A DNA stretch of 64,000 nt from assembly GCA_964414815.1 (NCBI GenBank), contig CAYPXY010000022.1:1-64000 (forward strand). The letters are read 5' to 3'. The DNA is from Mariniblastus sp964414815 (lineage in GTDB: Bacteria > Planctomycetota > Planctomycetia > Pirellulales > Pirellulaceae). The notes under the pieces were generated by a model. It was given only the letters and a program-made list of their open reading frames with translations. It searched no databases and was not told where the DNA came from. Shown here in pieces: positions 53,206 to 62,468 of this stretch (its first letter is position 1; each line of letters begins with the position of its first letter). A program made the translations under genes and the position numbers.

Positions 53206-54293
53206 ATGCTCAAAAACCGTTGCTTTTTGGTTTTACTTGCCGCAGCTTCCGTTTCGGCAACGTCCTGGGGATTTCAGGATGAAAAAAAGCAGCCACCCAA
53301 ATTTGATCAAGAGCAGACGATCAACGTGGTGTTGAGGAACAGATAGTCGGTCTGGAGCGCCGGACTCGATATGATGCCACGGTCATTGGCGATCCCGTCA
53401 ATGCGGGCAGCCGAGTTCGGTTTTACCTCCAGATCAGTAATTCCGGTCAATCTGACTTGAGGTTTGATTACATCGATACAGGCACCCCCAGACTTGTCAT
53501 TACCTGCGATAAAAATGTAATTCCAGCTGGGGGAAAGACCGTCGTAAATGCCATTGCAGACTTTCATGCACTCGCCAGTGGTGACGGGGAAAACTACGGG
53601 TTTAGCATTACCTTCAAACAAGGCAAGGATGAAGACAGAGGCCATATATATTTGAAGGGAGAGTTGCACGGCATGTTGACCATTCGCCCAATCCCGATAC
53701 TGGAATCCAACGGCACGATCTCTCAATGGAAGATACCGATCATCGCAACTGAGCCGATCGACGTGGACAATTTGAAAGTGGAGTTTTCAGAAACCCTGCG
53801 AGACCTGACTGGAACGATTGAGGTTGTGGATGGCAAACCGATGATTCTGGTTACGGCACCGGAGGTCTGCTTGGGGCCTGCCGGGATCCTGGGAGAAATT
53901 CATGTCTCCGAACCCCATCTAAACTTGACCGTTTCAGCCCGCGCCAACTTTGTCAAACGCCATTCGATTCGGATCAGTCCCTTGGCCGTGTCGTTTACGA
54001 AACGCAACCCTGACGACCATTTTTATACCGCCAATATACTGGTTCAAGCGGTCGCTCAAGTATCGGAAGAGGGGGAGAAACAAAAGAATGTTGTTGAAAC
54101 GATTGAGTGTACTTCTCCGGACCACTCTCTGGAAGTTACAACGACTCGCATCAACGACCGTTTGCATCGTGTTATATTAAGAGTTCCTGAAGAGGAATTG
54201 AATCAGGAAAACGACGAGTTTCCCATTCACTGGAAAGTAAGATCTACGGCTGGCAATCGGGAGGCAATCGGCTCAGGATCCGTCATTCGATAA
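53206..54293 (+). pseudogene. Frameshifted secreted protein gene (Ig/DUF1573-like fold suspected)
   Basis: A 46-residue N-terminal frame (signal peptide CFLVLLAAASVSATSWGFQD) ends at a TAG at 53344. A second frame is open from ~53307 to 54293 with no suitable start: the first ATG (53457) lies inside the domain. Translating across the shift gives a continuous protein (…QTINVV | EEQIVGLERRTRYD…GSRVRFYLQISNSG). The change is a 2-base excess near gtggtgttg (53327-53333), most simply a duplicated TG. The product of ~360 residues would be beta-rich and secreted (ISNSGQSDLRFDYIDTG). Either a recent null mutation, programmed frameshift or sequencing error. It is followed by a related-context gene 1 bp later. 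Confidence 0.75.
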
Positions 54294-54294
54294 G

Positions 54295-55404
54295 ATGAGC
54301 AACATCATTCAAAGTTTCAAAACAGCAACCTGCTTGTGTCTTGTTTCGATGGGGCTGCACCATGCCCCGGCAGTGGGCCAAATCGCATCTCTCGAAGAGA
54401 ATGCCAAAATCTGCAGCATTTTCGGCGTAGCGGTGGCCAACGCCGAAGCCATTGAACAGGGCGATGTGATGTTGCTCGAAACGGTATTCTACGATGGGGT
54501 TCGTCCTTCTGCTCCCGGCAAGGGAGGAACGTTGTCAACCACCACCCTGACTCGGATCCTGTTCGATGACGAAAAGGAAAAATTTATCGTTTTGACTCGT
54601 GAAGTCTCTCAATGGCTGGAACTTGAAAAGATCGATGATGTTCACGATGGTAAATCGATCAAGTCACGTGACGAAGGAATCCTGGCGGACCGGCCCTCAA
54701 GAACAAGATTCATCAAGTCAGGCGGTGACGTTCGTCGAGACAGAGTTGCGGAAGATGATCGGCACTTTCAACTACTTTTTCGTCTGGACCATGACCCCAG
54801 AAGCGTTGGAATGGCAAGCGAGCATCTACTTGCTCTTTCGGCCGTCTTGCCATCGCAGAATGTAAAAATGACCGGAGAAGGCCTGATCGACTTTAACATC
54901 CGGGACAAAGTAAAAACTCTTAGAATCCAGAATGGTCCTATAAGCAAGAACAGCATGAGATCGGTTGAAAGCTATTCGTTTGATACTGTTTCTAACTTTC
55001 CGATCAGAACCAGTTTTTATGGAGAATCGATTGTCGATGGAGCGCGTTCGATCCCGAATGTCATTCATTTCGAATGGGTACCCATGTCCGAACTGAATGT
55101 TCCTGTTCGGCTGAAAGCGGAGAGTTTCGGGCGCTATCGAAGTTTCGATGATGAACGAGAGCACTTGGCACCGATGGACAAGGAAATCCACCTTCACTGG
55201 TTTTCCGTCAATGAACCGATACCGGACGAGTTTTTTGATGAGGATATCCTGAAAGACAGCAAACGATTTCAGGACTTGATCGATCCCGAAAAATCCAACG
55301 CCACCAGGATTCTCGATGTGATCGAGAAGAAGAACCTGAAAACCAAATGGAATGATGCAAGCGAAAAGGCAAAGTCATCCCCACCTGGGCCGGCGGTCAA
55401 ATAA
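54295..55404 (+). CDS. Hypothetical secreted protein, operon partner of the frameshifted gene
   Basis: A 369-residue protein with a signal peptide (ATCLCLVSMGLHHAPAVGQ). It is beta-rich (TTTLTRILFDDEKEKFIVLTR, VESYSFDTVSNFPIRTSFYG, IHFEWVPMSELNVPVRLKAE), suggesting a LolA-like or outer-membrane-associated fold, but I see no clear family. Its start is 1 bp after the previous stop, so the two genes were cotranscribed and probably acted together. Confidence 0.75.
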   Translation: MSNIIQSFKTATCLCLVSMGLHHAPAVGQIASLEENAKICSIFGVAVANAEAIEQGDVMLLETVFYDGVRPSAPGKGGTLSTTTLTRILFDDEKEKFIVLTREVSQWLELEKIDDVHDGKSIKSRDEGILADRPSRTRFIKSGGDVRRDRVAEDDRHFQLLFRLDHDPRSVGMASEHLLALSAVLPSQNVKMTGEGLIDFNIRDKVKTLRIQNGPISKNSMRSVESYSFDTVSNFPIRTSFYGESIVDGARSIPNVIHFEWVPMSELNVPVRLKAESFGRYRSFDDEREHLAPMDKEIHLHWFSVNEPIPDEFFDEDILKDSKRFQDLIDPEKSNATRILDVIEKKNLKTKWNDASEKAKSSPPGPAVK

Positions 55405-55416
55405 AGGGCGGTGGTA

Positions 55417-55531
55417 AGGCAAGCGGCAGATAAGAATCTACCCGAAAAGTAGGCGAGTCTCTCCGAGACTCGCAAGGTCGCCGTCTCGGAGAGACGCCGC
55501 TACATGGTAAGTTTTTATCTGCCGCTCGCCT
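55417..55531. repeat. Dispersed repeat family E, nested palindromes
   Basis: Outer arms (ggcaagcggcagataagaa and ttatctgccgctcgcc) flank an inner palindrome (gtctctccgagac / gtctcggagagac, around 55457-55493). A partial copy of the outer edge occurs at 31602-31662. It lies 13 bp after the preceding stop codon. Confidence 0.85.
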
Positions 55532-55560
55532 AAACATCTGCGGTGCGTTTCTGATGGATT

Positions 55561-55673
55561 ACTACTCCCCACCGAATTTATTTCGGTGGGAGTGAGGATC
55601 CGTTACTAAAAAAGCCATGCCCGAAAAAATGCTCCCCGCCGAATTTATTCGGTGGGAGCAATGATCAACTACT
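55561..55673. repeat. Dispersed repeat family C, copy 2 (inverted)
   Basis: Complement of 25917-26032, with both hairpins retained. Its edge is only 2 bp from the stop codon of the convergent esterase gene. Confidence 0.9.
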
Positions 55674-55675
55674 AT

Positions 55676-57856
55676 CTACCGGTCGATCAAATCGAGAACG
55701 CCTTGCCATGACTCCACGGCGGCTCCGTCGCCAGGAGGCGATGTGCCATCGAGACGGATGATTGACTTCGGGTTTGCGATCTTGATGAACCCCGATCCAT
55801 CTCCGCCATCACCGAGTAAAATGCCTCCCGGAAAAAAATGGGGACTCTGGAAATCCTGTACCGACGAAAATGAAAACGCATCGCCCAGCACCACCCCGCT
55901 GAGAGACTCCGTCCTTGCACTCGCGGCGGCAATAATCGCGGCCGGTTCGGTTCGTTCGGGCATCACGATCCAGTAATCGGTTTCCTGATCACAAACGTGA
56001 TCGATGGTCCACGCCAGAAAACGGGCCGCTCTGGCAAGATTCGTTCGGTTGTAGCCAAAGGTAAAACTGGCAATCGCTGCGTGCTGCTCATTCAATACGT
56101 TCTCAGCCTGAAATTGCCTGGCATCCATGACGACGATTTTCAATCCCCGCTTGCGCAAATCATCCAACTTGCTTCCGATAGTGGGGCGGTCGCGGTCACC
56201 GATCAAGAACACTACCTTGGCTCGTTCGCCCGCCTTCGGTTGGGCTGGCGGCTGCAAAGTCTGAAAATAGTAGCCCCGTGTATCGGACCGATTGAAAACC
56301 CGAAACCATTGCGATCCCCCCCCCGACTCGAACATGTGTATCGTCTCAACGCTTTCAATCTGAAGTTGATCGTCCGCTCGTTGGCTTGGGTCCCGTTCGT
56401 CCTTTGAGTCGCTTGCGTCCCCCCATTCACTCAACAAACTTCGGACAACACTCTTTAATTCGGTTGGGCGATCATCCAACCTATTCTCGACCTGCTTCGA
56501 TTGCTGGGCCGCCCACCAATCGGTTAACTTTCTTTCAAAGCCTTCTCCGGACTCCGGCCTTGGGTGATCGTCATTCCAGACCGTCAACACCTGGGGCGAC
56601 AGAAATGTAAACGGTCGCTCGGCATAGATCGACGTTTCGGAAAACTGCCCATCAAATACGTCTGGAACGCTTAACCGATCCGGATCATCGACGATTTTCA
56701 GGTGCCGGTTGAACCAGGCGTACATCGCCCGGCGAGCGTATTGGTTGTATCCGTGCGGCATGTCGATGGACGGAGCCAAAAAAACCTGGTCGGGAGCATC
56801 CAGCATTTGCCACAACGCTTGCAACTGCGGAAATCCATCCTTTGCCATGTTCTTGGTCCAGTCATTGGCGGACGACAATCCCATTGGCTGCGGAGCGAAC
56901 AAGGCCGCCATTTCAACATTTCCTGTCACTGTTCGCAAATTGCAGGCGTTCTCACATGTGCAGCCTCCTTGCATTCCAGTCGAAACCATCGCGGCCGCAA
57001 ACGCCGCTTTGACTCGCGAATCCAGTGCCGCCAAAATAAACGTCTGCGTGCCTCCACCGCTACAGCCCGTCACACCGATTCGCTCGGGATCCACTTCATC
57101 GAGCGACTGAACGAAATCCAGTGCGCGAATCGAATTCCAGGTTTGCAATCCCATGATCGATTGCATTCGCAGCTCGGCCTGGGGGCTGTAGAACAACCAA
57201 CCCGGCAGATCGTTGTCGAAGGTTCGGCCGCGGCAGAAATGAGCCACGTCATAGGAAATCTGTTGAGAATCGGCATAGCCCACCATGTCGTAGTGGAAGA
57301 CAACGCAGCCCATGCGCGCCAGATGAACGCAATGAGCCTGCAACGGGCTGCGCGCGTTGGACGGATCGGATTCTTCCTTTCGCTCGATCATCCGGGCCAC
57401 AGTCGGCGCATCGTTATCGAGAAAACGACCGTTTTGAAAATGGCCGTAGGGACAGAGCACGCATGGACGCTTGCCAACGGCTCCCTTGGGCCGATACAGA
57501 TTTCCGGTCACAAAAAAGCCGGGCATGCTTTCGAAGTAAACATTGAGTACTTCGTATTCGTCCAGATCTTTCGGCGAATGCATCACGGCATTGAGGGGCG
57601 TCCGGGGCAGTTCCGGCCACAAGCCCAGCGAAACGGCGATGTGCTGGCGAAGCCGATCTCGCCGCGACGCCCAGGATTCTTTCTGCACCGGAGGCTGAAA
57701 CGGAAAATGATCGCTGAGCGTCCGCAACACCATTTTACGATCTTCGACCTGATCGAGTTGCGGTGCATCATCCTGCAACGCAGCGCTCACCGGCGTGGAA
57801 AGCACACCCATCGTCATCAAGCAACCAGCCAAGCAACCCGCAAAAAAGATTTTCAT
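55676..57856 (-). CDS. Secreted alpha/beta hydrolase, acetyl-xylan-esterase/dienelactone-hydrolase-like
   Basis: A 726-residue protein with a signal peptide (FFAGCLAGCLMTMGVLSTPVSA). A hydrolase domain (~110-420) contains RPCVLCPYGHFQNGRF, VVFHYDMVGYADS, the nucleophile elbow GVTGCSGGGTQ, and DMPHGYNQYARRAMY with the probable catalytic His. The C-terminal ~270 residues look like a second, degenerate hydrolase (KVVFLIGDRDRPTIGS, SGVVLGDAFSF) without a clear nucleophile. It is probably an envelope esterase. It begins 4 bp within the epmB stop (ATGA overlap), so it is coupled to epmB, an odd functional pairing. Confidence 0.85.
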   Translation of the reverse strand: MKIFFAGCLAGCLMTMGVLSTPVSAALQDDAPQLDQVEDRKMVLRTLSDHFPFQPPVQKESWASRRDRLRQHIAVSLGLWPELPRTPLNAVMHSPKDLDEYEVLNVYFESMPGFFVTGNLYRPKGAVGKRPCVLCPYGHFQNGRFLDNDAPTVARMIERKEESDPSNARSPLQAHCVHLARMGCVVFHYDMVGYADSQQISYDVAHFCRGRTFDNDLPGWLFYSPQAELRMQSIMGLQTWNSIRALDFVQSLDEVDPERIGVTGCSGGGTQTFILAALDSRVKAAFAAAMVSTGMQGGCTCENACNLRTVTGNVEMAALFAPQPMGLSSANDWTKNMAKDGFPQLQALWQMLDAPDQVFLAPSIDMPHGYNQYARRAMYAWFNRHLKIVDDPDRLSVPDVFDGQFSETSIYAERPFTFLSPQVLTVWNDDHPRPESGEGFERKLTDWWAAQQSKQVENRLDDRPTELKSVVRSLLSEWGDASDSKDERDPSQRADDQLQIESVETIHMFESGGGSQWFRVFNRSDTRGYYFQTLQPPAQPKAGERAKVVFLIGDRDRPTIGSKLDDLRKRGLKIVVMDARQFQAENVLNEQHAAIASFTFGYNRTNLARAARFLAWTIDHVCDQETDYWIVMPERTEPAAIIAAASARTESLSGVVLGDAFSFSSVQDFQSPHFFPGGILLGDGGDGSGFIKIANPKSIIRLDGTSPPGDGAAVESWQGVLDLIDR

Positions 57857-59004
57857 GTCAGTAAGGTCTTTGATAGCTCACCGGGAATTTCCTGAACAAA
57901 ACGTGGAACGGCATAGCCAGGTAATCTGGCCCGCATCTGTTCGATCAGCTCCCTGCCGCGTTCGATCGAAACTTCAAAATGGGCCGTCCCAGCGACTTGA
58001 TCGTTCTTATGAAGATAGTACGGCATCACCCGGCACTCAACAAGCCGCTCGCTAAGCGGAACCAGGGTCTCGACATTGTCGTTGATGCCTCGCAGAAGCA
58101 CCGATTGATTCAGCAACATCACACCTGCATCGGCAAGCCGCCCCAGCGCAGCCGCCACGGATTCATCCAGTTCGTTGGCATGATTCGCATGGATCACCAT
58201 GATGGCCGTCAGACGGGACTGCTTGAGCAGTGTCAATAACCGCTCGTTCACACGTTGCGGAATCATGATCGGCATCCGGGTATGAATCCTCAATCGCTTG
58301 ACATGCGGAATCTCGTTGATGGCGTTGATGAGTTGCTCCAGACGTTCATCGACCAGCATCAACGGATCGCCTCCGCTGAGGATCACCTCGCGAATCGAAT
58401 CGTCTTCTTTGATCTGGCGTAGGCTTTCCGACCACTGCAAGAGCGACTTGGGCGAATCCTCGTAGGGGAAATGCCGGCGAAAGCAATATCGGCAGTGAAT
58501 CGCACACACACCCGTGGCCACCAGCAACACTCGCCCCGCGTACTTTTGCAACAATCCGGGCGATTGGGTGGCTTCGGCCTCCATCAATGGGTCGGTCGTA
58601 AAACCGGCAACGACATCGTCCTCTCGCGGCGAGGGCAGTACCTGTAGCAGCAGCGGATCGCGCGGATCACCCTTTCGAATTCTCGACAGAAACGGCAGCG
58701 GAACGAAAACGGGAAAGCTGTGAATCGAGCTTGGGTTGGCGATGTTCGGCCCGTCAATCAACCCGTCAACGGTGGCCAAAGATTTGCTTGGAGATTCACT
58801 TGGAGATTCGATGAAAGGGCCTGAAGCCGCGTCAAATTCCGGCTCGGCCCCGTTCAATTCGAGTCGCTGAAGTAAATCTGGGAGACTGCGAACGGCATTT
58901 TTTACATGAAATTGCCACGTTTCTGGCAAATTTAATGCACCTGAACCGGATTTCGAACCCGAATCGGCCAAGACAAAATCAGAATTTGTAATTAGAATTT
59001 CCAT
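57853..59004 (-). CDS. epmB: EF-P lysine 2,3-aminomutase EpmB
   Basis: A 383-residue radical-SAM PLP enzyme that converts (S)-lysine to (R)-beta-lysine for EF-P modification. It has the radical-SAM Cys167-x3-Cys171-x2-Cys174 (CAIHCRYCFRRHFPYE), VILSGGDPLMLVDE and MPYYLHKNDQVAGTAHFEV with the PLP Lys region. The length is ~40 residues above the E. coli protein, the extra lying in an N-terminal insertion (~50-90). It lies divergent from efp with a 52-bp gap, which ties it to the EF-P pathway and separates it from catabolic lysine 2,3-aminomutase. Confidence 0.95.
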   Translation of the reverse strand: MEILITNSDFVLADSGSKSGSGALNLPETWQFHVKNAVRSLPDLLQRLELNGAEPEFDAASGPFIESPSESPSKSLATVDGLIDGPNIANPSSIHSFPVFVPLPFLSRIRKGDPRDPLLLQVLPSPREDDVVAGFTTDPLMEAEATQSPGLLQKYAGRVLLVATGVCAIHCRYCFRRHFPYEDSPKSLLQWSESLRQIKEDDSIREVILSGGDPLMLVDERLEQLINAINEIPHVKRLRIHTRMPIMIPQRVNERLLTLLKQSRLTAIMVIHANHANELDESVAAALGRLADAGVMLLNQSVLLRGINDNVETLVPLSERLVECRVMPYYLHKNDQVAGTAHFEVSIERGRELIEQMRARLPGYAVPRFVQEIPGELSKTLLT

Positions 59005-59056
59005 CTTTCCAACATACCCGGATCAGACCTTTAGCATAACTCAGGATCAAGAAAAA

Positions 59057-59623
59057 GTGGCTTACAAAACAAGTGATTTCAAGAAAGGACTCCGAGTCCA
59101 AATCGACGGCGAACCTTACATCATGACCAGCATGGAGTTCAAGAAACCGGGTAAGGGAAACGCGCTCTATATCTGCAAACTGAAGAACCTCCTTCGCGGA
59201 ACCTCGCTCGACCGGACCTACAAAGGCGGCGATACGCTCGACGAAGCCGACATCAATGAGTCCGCCGTACAGTACTTGTACCGACAAGGCGAGAATTTCG
59301 TATTCATGGACAGCGAAACCTTCGAGCAGTACGAGCTGACGGCCGAACAAGTCGGGGACAACTGGAAATACCTCAAAGACAATATCGAATGCTCGGTGAC
59401 GTTTTTTGAAGGCAAGCCGATCATCATGGACCCGCCCAATCATGTCGAACTGAAAGTCACCTACTGCGAACCCGGAGCCAAGGGCGATACTTCGACCAAT
59501 GTTCGAAAACCCGTGACCGTGGAGACCGGTGGCGAATTCCTGACACCCATTTTCATCAACGAAGGAGATGTGATCAAAATTGATACCCGCTCGGGCGATT
59601 ATGTTGAACGTGTGAAAGGCTAA
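59057..59623 (+). CDS. efp: Elongation factor P
   Basis: A 188-residue three-domain (KOW, OB, OB) factor that relieves ribosome stalling at polyproline stretches. The modification loop is KKPGKGN; Lys33 is the acceptor corresponding to E. coli Lys34. The later domains include DKRL-type tail VIKIDTRSGDYVERV. Translation starts at GTG (59057). It lies 52 bp from the divergent epmB, and epmA lies near the other end of the window, so the beta-lysine type of EF-P modification is supported. The downstream gene follows after 1 bp. Confidence 0.97.
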   Translation: MAYKTSDFKKGLRVQIDGEPYIMTSMEFKKPGKGNALYICKLKNLLRGTSLDRTYKGGDTLDEADINESAVQYLYRQGENFVFMDSETFEQYELTAEQVGDNWKYLKDNIECSVTFFEGKPIIMDPPNHVELKVTYCEPGAKGDTSTNVRKPVTVETGGEFLTPIFINEGDVIKIDTRSGDYVERVKG

Positions 59624-59624
59624 A

Positions 59625-61037
59625 ATGAAAGTCGAATTCTGGGGGGCGGCGCGAACGGTAACGGGGTCCATGCACTTGCTGCATTTTAACGGCAAGCGGA
59701 TTCTATTGGACTGCGGGATGTATCAGGGAAAGCGCAAGGAAGCGTTCGAACGCAACCGGCAACTTCCCTTTGATGCCGCCTCGATTGATTTTGTCATTCT
59801 CTCCCACGCCCACATCGACCATTCGGGCAACTTGCCATCGCTGGTCAAGTCGGGCTTTCGCGGACCGATTTACTCGACATCCGCGACCCGCGATCTTTGC
59901 GGGATTTTGTTGCTTGACAGTGCCAAAATTCAAGAGTCCGACGTCAACTACGTCAACAAAAAGCGGATCAAGAATGGTCAAACACCATTTGAACCGCTTT
60001 ATATCGCCGATGACGCCATCGCGACGATGAAGCGATTTCGAACGGTTGACTTTTACGACTCGTTCAGTCCGATGCCCGGCCTGAAAATTCAGTTTCATGT
60101 CGCGGGGCACATGCTGGGCGCGGCTCATGTGGAGCTTGTGCTTGACGAAGGACATGGTCAACCGCCGACGCGACTGGTCTTCAGCGGCGACATCGGACGA
60201 CCGAATGTTCCGATCCTGCAAGACCCTGTTTGCGTCAAAGGCGCGGACTATTTGATCATGGAAGCGACCTACGGCGACCGCGTTCACGACAAACTGGTCG
60301 ATCCGCGCGATGTGCTGGCCGAAGCCCTGAACGAAGTCGCCGAAAGCGGTGGGCGCTTGATCATTCCCGCCTTTTCGGTGGGCCGAACGCAGGAGATGGT
60401 TTACTATTTAAACCTGCTGAAAAATGAAAATCGACTCCCTCCGATCCCGGTTTTCGCCGACAGTCCGCTGGCGATCGATGCCACCGATATCTATCGGGCC
60501 AATGCCGATTGTTTCGACAAGGAGTTTCGCGAATCCATTCTGGAAGACAATCCGTTTTCATTTGAAGGGCTGCACTACGTTCGCCGAGCCGAAGATTCGA
60601 AGGCGATCAACAGCTATGGTGGCCCATGCGTGATCCTGTCGGCGTCCGGCATGTGCGAAGGGGGCCGAATTCTTCACCATCTGAAAAACAATATTGAGAA
60701 ACCGAATACGATCATTCTGTTCGCCGGTTTTCAGGCGACCGATACGTTGGGTCGGATTATCTTTGATCAATCCAAAAAAGAAATTCACATCCTGGGCGAA
60801 TCGTTCAAGCCTCGCGCCAAAGTTTTAAAACTGGAAGGTTGTAGCGGCCATTCCGACCAACAGGAAATGCTCGCTTGGGCCACGGCGATTGCCGAACACG
60901 GAAACCTGAAACAAGTTGCCTTGGTACACTGCGAATTCGATGCAGCCTCCACGTTTAAGCAGCTTCTTCTGAAATCGGGCATCGAACCGGTGGTGATTCC
61001 CGAACGGGGCGAGACGATAGAACTAAGTGCTTTTTAG
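59625..61037 (+). CDS. MBL-fold beta-CASP metallo-hydrolase (RNA-processing type)
   Basis: A 470-residue protein with the metallo-beta-lactamase zinc motif HAHIDH (61-66), further ligands in GHMLGAAHVEL and SGDIGRPN, and beta-CASP motifs A-C (EATYGDR, SASGMCEGGRI, GCSGHSDQQEM, VHCEFDAA). The final MBL-fold RNA-specificity domain carries the C-terminal zinc His. It is of the CPSF73-like bacterial type, likely an endo/exoribonuclease. It starts one base after the efp stop and is probably cotranscribed with it. Confidence 0.95.
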   Translation: MKVEFWGAARTVTGSMHLLHFNGKRILLDCGMYQGKRKEAFERNRQLPFDAASIDFVILSHAHIDHSGNLPSLVKSGFRGPIYSTSATRDLCGILLLDSAKIQESDVNYVNKKRIKNGQTPFEPLYIADDAIATMKRFRTVDFYDSFSPMPGLKIQFHVAGHMLGAAHVELVLDEGHGQPPTRLVFSGDIGRPNVPILQDPVCVKGADYLIMEATYGDRVHDKLVDPRDVLAEALNEVAESGGRLIIPAFSVGRTQEMVYYLNLLKNENRLPPIPVFADSPLAIDATDIYRANADCFDKEFRESILEDNPFSFEGLHYVRRAEDSKAINSYGGPCVILSASGMCEGGRILHHLKNNIEKPNTIILFAGFQATDTLGRIIFDQSKKEIHILGESFKPRAKVLKLEGCSGHSDQQEMLAWATAIAEHGNLKQVALVHCEFDAASTFKQLLLKSGIEPVVIPERGETIELSAF

Positions 61038-61041
61038 GTTG

Positions 61042-61162
61042 AAGGAACACTAATCAACACTGATCATCACTAATCTTTTTTTGTGAATTGTAGATTGGGC
61101 CGATGGACTGTTTGTGATTGGATAAGTTTTATTAGTGTAGATTAGTGAAAATTAGTGTTCCC
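61042..61162. repeat. Dispersed-looking palindromic element with aacactaat arms (family F)
   Basis: The left part (gaacactaatcaacactgat, then catcactaatc) is inversely repeated at the right (attagtgtagattagtgaa, then aattagtgttccc). It fills the gap between the beta-CASP and ATP-grasp genes and could form one long stem. Only one copy was found in this window. Confidence 0.8.
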
Positions 61163-61178
61163 CCGATAGTTGAATTCA

Positions 61179-62468
61179 ATGCACCAACGCGTCCTGATTC
61201 TCGGATATCGTCAACCGATTGCCGAACGTTTGCATGCGCTCGATATTCCGTTTGAAGTCTGGCACGACAAGCCCTTTCGTTCACAGATTCGTTCACAGAT
61301 TCGTTCGCAGACGATTCCGGGTTGCAATCACTTCATCGCCAATGTGCCGTTTCCGCAAACGGTCGCCGGTTCGAATCAGGTTCTTCAGCGACTGTTTCCA
61401 TCGTCCACCCGGTTCACGCACGTCATTGCTGGCAGCGAAGCCTCAGTTGTAGCCGCCTCCGTGGCACGCGAGTGGTTGGGTGCAAGGATGACGGATCATG
61501 CGATGGCGTTGCGATGCCGCGACAAGCGACTGATGAAGTCGTGGCTCAAGCAACACGACATTCCACTCGTTCCCTATGTGGATTTGACGCAAGTTATGAT
61601 GAATGGACGGAACAGGCGACGGAATGGACCCACCAGGGCTACGGCGTCGCAACTCGTGAGCCGACTGGGGTTGCCCTTGGTCATCAAGGTGGCCAACCTA
61701 TCGGGGCGTCGCGGTATGACGATCGCTCGAACCCTTTCTGACATTGAACAAGCACTGATCAGCTACGACTCGCAGCTGCCACTGCTGGCCGAGCAGTATC
61801 ACGAAGCCGAAGAAGTCAGCGTGGAAAGCCTGATCGACAAGGGTGAAATTCTTTTTTCAAATATCACTGAATACGTTGACAAAACCTGGGTCAATCTTGT
61901 TCCGAGCCGACACCCTCCGGAAACTCATCAGCGCGTGTTGGAGCTTCATCAACGAGTGGTAAAGGCCTTGGGAATCGAATGGGGAATCGTTCATACCGAG
62001 TACTTCGTCGGCGGTGTAAATTCGCCGGATGAAATCGTCTTCGGCGAGATTGCCATTCGCCCGCCCGGCGGGTATATCATGGATTTGATTTCACTGGCCT
62101 ACGGATTCGATGCGTGGGATAGTTTTGTGAAAAATAACACAAACCTTGCCTGCGAGTTTCCCGTTCACCCGGTCCGTACCGCTGCAGCTGTTTTGTTCCA
62201 TCCGGGAGCGGGTTGGGTGGAGCAAATCGACGGGATGGAAGAAATTGAAGCAGACCCTCATAGGGTCAAACTTCAGTTGCTGAGAAAGCCTGGCCAATGG
62301 ATTGAACCTCGCACGCGGGTCAGCAACGCGGCGGCCTACGCGATTTTTTGCAGCCCTACTGCGGAGCAAACATTGTCGTCGGTGGACCGTGCGAGGAAGT
62401 TGCTGAGGTTCAAAACGTGCGAACAGAAACCAAACCCGAAACCAGAAAAATGTTACCCCGGAACCTGA
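61179..62468 (+). CDS. ATP-grasp enzyme of unknown substrate
   Basis: A 429-residue ATP-grasp protein (start at 61179; an ATG at 61170 adds three residues). The N-terminal pre-grasp domain (HQRVLILGYRQPIAERL), the ATP-binding core (GLPLVIKVANLSGRRGMTIARTL) with its P-loop-like Gly-rich turn, the nucleotide-specificity stretch LAEQYHEAEEVSVESLI, and a metal-binding FGEIAIRPPGGY close to the end of the core fit amino-acid-ligase or carboxylase-type members. An in-frame 12-bp repeat (cgttcacagatt) gives RSQIRSQIRSQ at ~34-44. The 3' end overlaps the following gene by 19 bp. Confidence 0.88.
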   Translation: MHQRVLILGYRQPIAERLHALDIPFEVWHDKPFRSQIRSQIRSQTIPGCNHFIANVPFPQTVAGSNQVLQRLFPSSTRFTHVIAGSEASVVAASVAREWLGARMTDHAMALRCRDKRLMKSWLKQHDIPLVPYVDLTQVMMNGRNRRRNGPTRATASQLVSRLGLPLVIKVANLSGRRGMTIARTLSDIEQALISYDSQLPLLAEQYHEAEEVSVESLIDKGEILFSNITEYVDKTWVNLVPSRHPPETHQRVLELHQRVVKALGIEWGIVHTEYFVGGVNSPDEIVFGEIAIRPPGGYIMDLISLAYGFDAWDSFVKNNTNLACEFPVHPVRTAAAVLFHPGAGWVEQIDGMEEIEADPHRVKLQLLRKPGQWIEPRTRVSNAAAYAIFCSPTAEQTLSSVDRARKLLRFKTCEQKPNPKPEKCYPGT

